NCBI RefSeq assembly: GCF_009660225.1
Contig: NZ_CP045920.1
Span: forward strand, 2,616,079-2,680,078
Source of the DNA: Pseudactinotalea sp. HY158
GTDB taxonomy: Bacteria; Actinomycetota; Actinomycetes; Actinomycetales; Beutenbergiaceae
Direction of reading: 5' to 3'
DNA length: 64,000 bases
Shown here: piece after piece, positions 59,066-64,000 of the stretch
How the letters are laid out: each line of letters starts with the position of its first letter
How positions within the stretch are numbered: the stretch's first letter is position 1
The notes under the pieces: generated by a model
Told to the model about the DNA's origin: nothing
Seen by the model: the letters and a program-made list of their open reading frames with translations, nothing else
The model's database searches: none
Made by a program: the position numbers and the translations under genes

Positions 59066-60153
59066 AGCGACCCCAGCCGGGTGCGGCGGGCGAGGGCGAT
59101 GAGCACCGGCGCGCCGAGCACGGCCACGACGATGCCGGCCTCGAGTTCGCCCGGGGGCACCACGAGGCGGCCGATGATGTCGGCGCCGAGCAGGAGGATG
59201 GGGCCGCCGATCGCGCAGAAGGCGAGGATCCAGCGGTAGTCGGTGCCCACGAGCTGGCGCACGGCGTGGGGCACCATGAGGCCCACGAACATGATCGGCC
59301 CGGCGAGCGCAGTCGCGGCCCCGGCGAGCAGCACCACGGCGAGCCCGCACGCGATGCGGGCGAGGGTGAGGTTCTGGCCGAGTCCGCGGGCCAGGTCCTC
59401 GCCGAGGGCGAGGAGGTTGAGCATCCGACCCGAGGCGAGGGCGAGGAGCGCGCCCGCCGCGAGGAACGGCAACAGCGTCACGGCGGCCTCGGCGCCGCGG
59501 CCGGCCAGGGAGCCCACCGACCACAGCCGGTAGCTGGCGAGGGTCGCCGTGTCGGTGAGGAGCACGAGGGTCGTGAGCGAGGTGAGCCCGGCCGTGAGCG
59601 CCATGCCCGCGAGCGCGAGGCCCACCGGGCTCGCGGCGCCGCGCTGGAGGGCGCCGATTCCGTAGACGAGGCCCGCCGCGCACGCGGCCCCGGCGAGCGC
59701 GAACCAGATGAAGGCGGCCGGGCTCGTCAGGCCGAGCACCGAGATCGCGAGCACCACCGCGAACGACGCGCCCGCGTTCACCCCGAGGATGCCCGGATCG
59801 GCGAGCGGGTTGCGGGTGAGGCCCTGCATGACCGCGCCCGCGAGGCCGAGCGCGGCGCCCGCGAGCAGCCCGACGATCGTGCGCGGCAGGCGCAGGTCCC
59901 GCACGACGACGGTGGCCGGATCCTGGCCCGGACTCGTCAGCGCGTGCCACACCTCGGCGGGGCCGATCGCCGCGGCGCCGAGCGCGAGGCTCAGGGCGAT
60001 CACGACCGCCAGCGCCACGACGAGGGCCGCGAGCGCCAGCCACCGGCGGGCCGGGCTCGGGGCGCCCACCGGGTCCGGTGCGCCCGCGCGGTCCGGTGCG
60101 CTGCGGGGGCCGGCGACCGGGGCCGGTGTCACGTCGGCCGTCACGTCGCCCAT
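59062..60153 (-). CDS. Iron-siderophore ABC transporter permease (FecCD family)
   Basis: This is the first of the two permeases, about 363 aa. It shows RLPRTIVGLLAGAALGLAGAVMQGLTRNPLADPGILGVNAGAS, the coupling region GPIMFVGLMVPHAVRQLVG and about ten helices. The N-terminal 35 residues are Ala/Pro-rich. A GTG/ATG pair lies at 60156/60153; I list the ATG. It follows the siderophore-interacting protein by 20 bases and overlaps the second permease by 4 bases. Confidence 0.92.
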   Translation of the reverse strand: MGDVTADVTPAPVAGPRSAPDRAGAPDPVGAPSPARRWLALAALVVALAVVIALSLALGAAAIGPAEVWHALTSPGQDPATVVVRDLRLPRTIVGLLAGAALGLAGAVMQGLTRNPLADPGILGVNAGASFAVVLAISVLGLTSPAAFIWFALAGAACAAGLVYGIGALQRGAASPVGLALAGMALTAGLTSLTTLVLLTDTATLASYRLWSVGSLAGRGAEAAVTLLPFLAAGALLALASGRMLNLLALGEDLARGLGQNLTLARIACGLAVVLLAGAATALAGPIMFVGLMVPHAVRQLVGTDYRWILAFCAIGGPILLLGADIIGRLVVPPGELEAGIVVAVLGAPVLIALARRTRLGSL

Positions 60154-60175
60154 CACTGGGGCGGGACTCCGGTGA

Positions 60176-61150
60176 TCACTGGGCCTCGGCCCTGCCCAGG
60201 CGCCAGTAGCCCATGAAGGAGACCCGGGTGCGGGTGATGCCCGTGGTGGTCACGAGGAGGCGGCGCAGGCGCTTGATCACGCCCGCCTCGCCGGCCAGCC
60301 ACGCGTAGAACTCACCGCCTCGCACGCAGTACAGGTCGCCGAAGGAGTCCCATAGCAGGTCGCGATCGACGTCGACCTCCTCGAGTCGCTGCTCGGAGGT
60401 CGACAGGGCCGCGAGGTAGACGTGGGGGTGGGCCGAGACCCAGGCGGTCACGGCCGGCTCGAGGAGGGTTCCGTGGCCGGCGCCGTTGCGCGGCAGCCAC
60501 GTCACCTGCGTGCGCGCCGCCGTGACGATCGGCAGCACATCCTCGCTCGCGGGCACCTCGAGGAACACGTGCGCCTCGCGCTCGGGCCCGAGGTGCTCGA
60601 GGATCGAGCAGATCGCCGGGGCCGCGGTCTCGTCGCCCACGAGGAGGATCTTCTCGGCGGTGCCGGGATGGAAGTCGATGCCGATCCCCGAGTCCCGGGA
60701 ACGGGCGTCCGGGCCGACGAGCACGAGCGCATCGCCCGGGACCGCCTGCTCGAGCCAGCGGGAGGCGGGGCCGCCGTCGGGGTGGGTGACCATGTCGACG
60801 TCGACCTCGCCGGGGCGCACGGCCCGCACGGTGTAGGTGCGGAACGGGTTGCGGTCGGCGTCGGGCAGCTCACGCCACCGCTTGTACCAGTCGCCGGCCG
60901 CGATCGTGGCCGGGTCGTTCCAGCCGAAGTCGGCGACGTGGCCGGCCGGGTGCCCGCCGGGATTGTCGCCCGGGTGGGGAAGCACGATCTTCACGCGCTG
61001 ATCGAGGCGGTCGGTCCCGAAGGAGTCGAGCTCGTCCCCGGCGAATGTGACGCGCACGAAACTCGGGGTGATCCTGCGAATCCGCGCCACGCGCACCGCG
61101 TACGGGCGGTATCCGGGGCGGGTGTCCTTGGCTACGGTCGACGTGAGCAC
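60176..61150 (-). CDS. Siderophore-interacting protein (FAD-dependent ferric-siderophore reductase)
   Basis: This is a cytoplasmic reductase that frees iron from imported siderophore. It contains the FAD-binding domain (VTFAGDELDSFG, NPFRTYTVRAVRPGEVDVDMV with the RxYT motif) and the NAD(P)H domain (KILLVGDETAAPAICSILE, ending in SFMGYWRLG). A GTG at 61150 is chosen (324 aa). It has no ribosome site but lies seven bases past a TATACT-like -10 on the minus strand, so the message is probably leaderless. The IdeR/DtxR-type box overlaps this promoter. It is first in the siderophore operon. Confidence 0.9.
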   Translation of the reverse strand: MLTSTVAKDTRPGYRPYAVRVARIRRITPSFVRVTFAGDELDSFGTDRLDQRVKIVLPHPGDNPGGHPAGHVADFGWNDPATIAAGDWYKRWRELPDADRNPFRTYTVRAVRPGEVDVDMVTHPDGGPASRWLEQAVPGDALVLVGPDARSRDSGIGIDFHPGTAEKILLVGDETAAPAICSILEHLGPEREAHVFLEVPASEDVLPIVTAARTQVTWLPRNGAGHGTLLEPAVTAWVSAHPHVYLAALSTSEQRLEEVDVDRDLLWDSFGDLYCVRGGEFYAWLAGEAGVIKRLRRLLVTTTGITRTRVSFMGYWRLGRAEAQ

Positions 61151-61158
61151 GAATAAAG

Positions 61159-61177
61159 TATGGCACGCCTTACCTAA
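61159..61177 (-). promoter_or_regulatory. IdeR/DtxR-type iron box
   Basis: On the minus strand TTAGGTAAGGCGTGCCATA closely matches the consensus TTAGGTTAGGCTAACCTAA. It lies directly upstream of, and overlaps, the -10 region of the siderophore operon. Iron-loaded IdeR/DtxR bound here would block transcription. Confidence 0.8.
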
Positions 61178-61357
61178 TTCACTGCTACGCATCCGGGGTC
61201 GACTTCGTGTGTGCCCGACCACGCGCCGCGCCGCCCCGCCGATCCAGCGCGCCATCGCCACAGCACAGCGGGGCGGATACACCACCACCGCGGTGGCCAC
61301 ACGTCCCCGCTCCGGGACCTCCGATCGGGCCCGTCGCGGATTCGGGCGATCACCGGC

Positions 61358-61621
61358 TCATTCGTAGACGCCGCTGCGGTGGCCGATCTCGATCACGAGC
61401 ACGACCAACCGTTCATCGCGCAGGTCGCAGATGATCCTGTAGTCGCCGACGCGATACCGCCACAGGCCGGCCAGACCTCCGGTGAGCGGCGCACCTCGGT
61501 CCCGCGGGCTCTCGAGTGTCGTGATCGCGCGAAGCGCGGCACGAACACGCCGGGCGGTCTGCGGATCAGCCTTCCGCAGCCAGCGTGCCGCCTCGGGCGA
61601 CAGTTCGACTTCCCAGGTCAC
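61358..61621 (-). CDS. RelE/ParE-superfamily toxin
   Basis: This 87-aa protein of the RelE fold begins WEVELSPEAARWLRKAD and has LAGLWRYRVGDYRIICDL and VLVIEIGHRSGVYE, the conserved strand pattern of RelE/YoeB-type mRNA interferases, with basic residues at R51, R53 and R58-equivalent positions and a late His. It probably cleaves mRNA on the ribosome when free of antitoxin. Its start overlaps the antitoxin stop by 4 bases, so the antitoxin is made first. It lies just past the divergent iron operon promoter. Confidence 0.88.
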   Translation of the reverse strand: MTWEVELSPEAARWLRKADPQTARRVRAALRAITTLESPRDRGAPLTGGLAGLWRYRVGDYRIICDLRDERLVVLVIEIGHRSGVYE

Positions 61622-61905
61622 TCGATCTCATCCACGAGACTCGGATCGACCGGATCGTCACCGAGCCCCAACTCGCGCTCGACCACGGCGAGCGGCACTG
61701 CCTGCTGCCGCCCGGAGCGAAGGTCCGCGGCGCGCTCGACGATCCGCTGCTCCCACTCCAACTGTGCCAGGTCACGCTCCAGCACCTCGCGCACAACATC
61801 CCCCTGGCTTCGTCGCGTCGCCGCGGCGAGCGCCTCGACGCGCGCGCGCAGGCCTTCGGGAAGTCGCACCGAGATGGGCCGCCCCAGCGGCGTCGTCGAG
61901 TTCAT
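61618..61905 (-). CDS. Ribbon-helix-helix antitoxin
   Basis: This 95-aa antitoxin partners the RelE-type toxin. The N-terminus (PISVRLPEGLRARVEALAAATRRSQGDVVREVLERDL) is a ribbon-helix-helix DNA-binding domain. The acidic C-terminus (LGDDPVDPSLVDEIE) would wrap the toxin. The ATG at 61905 sits right behind the promoter; the frame is open to 61986, but the extra residues do not fit the family. A semi-palindromic region (atgta...tacat, 61904-61931) just upstream may be the autoregulatory operator. Confidence 0.85.
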   Translation of the reverse strand: MNSTTPLGRPISVRLPEGLRARVEALAAATRRSQGDVVREVLERDLAQLEWEQRIVERAADLRSGRQQAVPLAVVERELGLGDDPVDPSLVDEIE

Positions 61906-61994
61906 GTAAACATTGTATTCGTTGTGTACATGCCGGGCAACGAACGCGCCCGGGAACCGACCCTCATCACCGCGCGCCCCGCCCACACTCCAGT

Positions 61995-62017
61995 TTGCAC
62001 TAGTTGAACTAGTGCAA
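61995..62017. promoter_or_regulatory. Perfect 23-bp palindrome: YtrA-type GntR operator
   Basis: TTGCACTAGTT (61995-62005) and AACTAGTGCAA (62007-62017) are exact complements around one base, 14 bases before the GntR start. YtrA-family regulators bind their own promoter at such long palindromes, so this is the likely autoregulatory site. Confidence 0.85.
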
Positions 62018-62030
62018 CTACGCTTGAGGT

Positions 62031-62387
62031 GTGCTCATCACGGTGGACCCGACCAGCCCGCAGCCGCTCTTCGAGCAGATCGCGGCGTCGATCCGGCTCG
62101 CGATCCTCACCGGACAGCGGGGCGCCGGCGACCGGCTTCCGGCCACGCGCGACCTCGCACAGTCCCTCGATCTCAACGTGAACACGGTGCTGCACGCCTA
62201 CCGCGAGCTCGTGGCCGAGGGGCTGATCGAGCTCCGCCGGGGCCGCGGGGCGACCGTGACCACCCGGGCCGCCGCCGACTTCGCCACCCTCCACCGACAC
62301 ATCGCCGCCGTCCGCGCCGAGGCCGCCCGCCTGGGCCTGGCGCCCGCGACCCTCGCCGCACTGCTCACCACGAAGGAGCCCGCATGA
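62031..62387 (+). CDS. GntR-family (YtrA subfamily) transcriptional regulator
   Basis: This 118-aa protein consists of a GntR winged helix (PLFEQIAASIRLAILTGQRGAGDRLPATRDLAQSLDLNVNTVLHAYRELVAEGLIELRRGRG) and a short helical tail (about 80-118) with no ligand domain, as in YtrA regulators. The start is a GTG at 62031 behind a TGAGGT site. A perfect palindrome lies just upstream. Its stop overlaps the ATG of the membrane protein gene (ATGA), so the pair forms one operon that is probably self-repressed and opened by cell-envelope stress. Confidence 0.92.
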   Translation: MLITVDPTSPQPLFEQIAASIRLAILTGQRGAGDRLPATRDLAQSLDLNVNTVLHAYRELVAEGLIELRRGRGATVTTRAAADFATLHRHIAAVRAEAARLGLAPATLAALLTTKEPA

Positions 62388-63406
62388 GTCCCCACGACCG
62401 CGGAACCACCCCCAGCGCCACGACCCCGCCCCGCCCCCCGCTGCCCCACCGCGGCCGGGCGATCGCGCTCGGGATCGCACTGCCGCTCGTGCTCATCGCC
62501 GCGAGCTACGCCCTCGTGCTCGCCTGGCTGCCCGACCTGCCGGACACCGTGGCCCTGCACTGGGGCCCGAACGGCGTGGACCGCGTGGGCAGCCTCGCGG
62601 AGCTCATGACCCTCAACTCCGTGCTCATCGGGGTCGGCGTCGTGGTGATGTTCCCGCTCGTGCTCCTGTTCGGCCGCTCCGCGCTGACCCGGCGCATGAT
62701 CGTGGGGTTGTCGGCGGGCATGCTCACGATGTTCTGTGGACTGTTCCTCGTGCAGGTCGCCGGCCAGCGCGGGCTCACCGACCCCTATGCCGCCACCACT
62801 GCCGGCGGCGCCATCGCCCTGAGCATCGGCGTGGCGCTCGCCCTGGGAATCGTCGCAGCCGCGCTGGCCGGCGCCGATCCCGCCCGTCCCGCGACCGCTC
62901 CCGTGCCCGCCGGCGCCGCCCGTATCGAGCTTACGGACGACGCTCGCGCGGCCTGGTCGGGTCAGGCCACCATGCGCCGGCCCGGGCTGCTCGCCATGAT
63001 GGGCCTGATCCCGATGGCCGTGGGGCTCGCGGTCGGGGTGAGTACGAGCAACTGGTGGCTGCTGCTGCCGATGGCGGGCGTTGCCGCATTGCTGCTCGGC
63101 TTCCTCAGCTTCACGGTGCAGGTGGATTCGGCCGGGATCGTCGCCCGGAGCAGCATCGGACTGCGGGTGCTGCATGTGCCGGCGGATGAGGTGCTGGCCG
63201 CGTCGGTGACCCAGGTCAGGCCGTTCGCCGAGTTCGGCGGCTGGGGCATCCGCACCAACGTCCACGGCACCACCGGCCTCGTCACCCGCAAGGGCGAAGC
63301 GATACGGATCGAACGTACGGGAGGGCGCTCCGCCGTCCTCACGGTCGACGACGCGGCCACCGCCGCGGCGCTGCTCAACACGGTCGCCGCCCGCGCGCGC
63401 CGATGA
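62384..63406 (+). CDS. DUF1648-containing membrane protein
   Basis: This 340-aa membrane protein begins with a Pro-rich stretch and a first helix, followed by the DUF1648 motif ([22 protein letters not shown], about 47-68). Helices follow at about 80-100, 105-125, 135-155 and 205-250, then a C-terminal soluble part (about 255-340) with strands like a PH-type domain. DUF1648 proteins such as SdpI-like and YtrA-linked ones are often encoded beside small GntR regulators and confer resistance to peptides in some cases. The ATG at 62384 overlaps the regulator stop. Exact role unknown. Confidence 0.82.
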   Translation: MSPHDRGTTPSATTPPRPPLPHRGRAIALGIALPLVLIAASYALVLAWLPDLPDTVALHWGPNGVDRVGSLAELMTLNSVLIGVGVVVMFPLVLLFGRSALTRRMIVGLSAGMLTMFCGLFLVQVAGQRGLTDPYAATTAGGAIALSIGVALALGIVAAALAGADPARPATAPVPAGAARIELTDDARAAWSGQATMRRPGLLAMMGLIPMAVGLAVGVSTSNWWLLLPMAGVAALLLGFLSFTVQVDSAGIVARSSIGLRVLHVPADEVLAASVTQVRPFAEFGGWGIRTNVHGTTGLVTRKGEAIRIERTGGRSAVLTVDDAATAAALLNTVAARARR

Positions 63407-63518
63407 CCGAATGGTGAACACCGTCTCACCAGGTAGACGACCCGCTCACTCTCTGGTCAGCGCGGCCTCCGGGTGCAAGGCTGAAGCCAGCGATCAGCCC
63501 GCCTTCGGAAGGAACGTC

Positions 63519-64000
63519 ATGTCCCGCATCTACGAGAACGCCACCGACCTGGTGGGCAACACCCCGCTCGTCCGGCTCAACCAGGTCACCGAGGGGCTCG
63601 GAGCGACCGTGCTCGCGAAGCTCGAGTTCTACAACCCGGCCAACTCGGTCAAGGACCGCATCGGCGTGGCCATGATCGACGCCGCCGAGGCCGCCGGCGC
63701 GCTGAAGCCGGGCGGCACGATCGTGGAGGCGACGTCCGGGAACACCGGGATCGCGCTCGCGTTCGTCGGGGCCGCCCGCGGCTACAACGTCGTGCTCGCG
63801 ATGCCCGAGTCGGCGTCGAACGAGCGCAAGGTGCTGCTGCGCGCCCTCGGGGCCGAGCTCGTGCTCACGGCGCCGTCCGAGGGTATGAAGGGCGCCGTGT
63901 CCACGGCCGAGAGGATCGCGACGGAGCGGGAGGGGGCGATCCTCGCGCGCCAGTTCGAGAACGAGGCGAACCCGGAGATCCACCGCCGCACGACGGCCGA
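63519..64000 (+). CDS. cysK: Cysteine synthase (O-acetylserine sulfhydrylase), partial
   Basis: This is a PLP enzyme that makes cysteine from O-acetylserine and sulfide. The start is visible and the gene runs off the right edge after 160 codons. The N-terminus [16 protein letters not shown], the PLP lysine in [11 protein letters not shown] (about residue 44), the [20 protein letters not shown] loop and the [20 protein letters not shown] stretch are diagnostic of CysK. The ATG at 63519 follows GGAAGGA. The 112-base leader is GC-rich without an obvious riboswitch. Confidence 0.96.
   Translation, partial: MSRIYENATDLVGNTPLVRLNQVTEGLGATVLAKLEFYNPANSVKDRIGVAMIDAAEAAGALKPGGTIVEATSGNTGIALAFVGAARGYNVVLAMPESASNERKVLLRALGAELVLTAPSEGMKGAVSTAERIATEREGAILARQFENEANPEIHRRTTA

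Noticed and set aside
63407-63518. SAM- or T-box-type riboswitch before cysteine synthase
   Set aside because: The 112-base leader is too short and lacks recognisable conserved blocks or a terminator/antiterminator pair.
1-64000. tRNA or rRNA genes, integrases, transposases or prophage genes
   Set aside because: I looked at intergenic regions and island edges and found no cloverleaf-like sequence, recombinase motif or phage structural gene.

Overview
The window is high-GC DNA with an actinobacterial gene style: GTG and leaderless starts, a cysteine-free L32, an IdeR/DtxR-type iron box, a ThrE exporter and LPxTG and SLH surface anchoring. A Micrococcales-type actinobacterium (Georgenia/Ruania/Brachybacterium-like) fits best. 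That placement is inference, because there is no rRNA or tRNA here to fix it.

Layout. 1-11.3 kb: an AEC-type permease, a type IV AbiEi/AbiEii toxin-antitoxin cassette, a PadR-regulated ABC exporter (PadR, ATPase, FtsX-like permease) and an MMPL exporter. 11.3-22.5 kb: a carbohydrate catabolic cluster. It holds a CUT1 ABC importer without its ATPase, an RpiB-type isomerase, an amidase, a 3-hydroxyacyl-CoA-dehydrogenase-like enzyme, a TIM-barrel sugar isomerase, a DhaK-DhaL kinase, a triosephosphate-isomerase homologue and a GntR regulator. The kinase, TIM-like and RpiB-like trio matches the known tetrulose route L-erythrulose -> L-erythrulose-1-P -> D-erythrulose-4-P -> D-erythrose-4-P. The true substrate is unknown. 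22.5-25.1 kb: a decaying HEPN/MNT toxin-antitoxin module beside an AlbA_2/Schlafen-like protein. 25.2-29.3 kb: two surface proteins, a cell-wall-anchored protein with two sugar-isomerase-like barrels and a GH25 muramidase with three SLH repeats.

29.4-49.0 kb: a wall glycopolymer (teichoic-acid-type) locus. It has a pyruvyltransferase/GT2 fusion, two CDP-glycerol-type phosphotransferases, a TagGH-type ABC exporter, a GlfT2-like galactofuranosyltransferase, three Stealth-family phosphotransferases (one fused to a GT4), a TarI-like cytidylyltransferase with an SDR reductase, and a TarM/TagE-like GT4. The pyruvyltransferase next to the SLH muramidase is consistent with pyruvylated wall polymer being the SLH ligand.

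49.1-53.5 kb: ThrE, ribosomal L31 type B and L32, and an acyltransferase-3/SGNH protein. 53.6-56.0 kb: an accessory island with a DprA-like protein, a lone MNT nucleotidyltransferase and strongly folded non-coding DNA. 56.0-61.2 kb: an iron-siderophore uptake operon behind an IdeR-type box. 61.4-61.9 kb: a RelE/RHH toxin-antitoxin pair. 62.0-63.4 kb: a YtrA-type GntR and a DUF1648 membrane protein with a perfect operator palindrome. 63.5 kb to the end: the start of cysteine synthase.

The strongest unusual theme is that three accessory cassettes are bracketed by direct repeats with no integrase or transposase in sight: 77 bp at the end of the AEC gene around AbiE, about 444 bp at the end of the MMPL gene, and about 46 bp around the DprA/MNT island. 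A palindromic half-site (TACTCTmAC) recurs at two of the accessory regions, at three sites in all, twice in an identical three-half-site arrangement.
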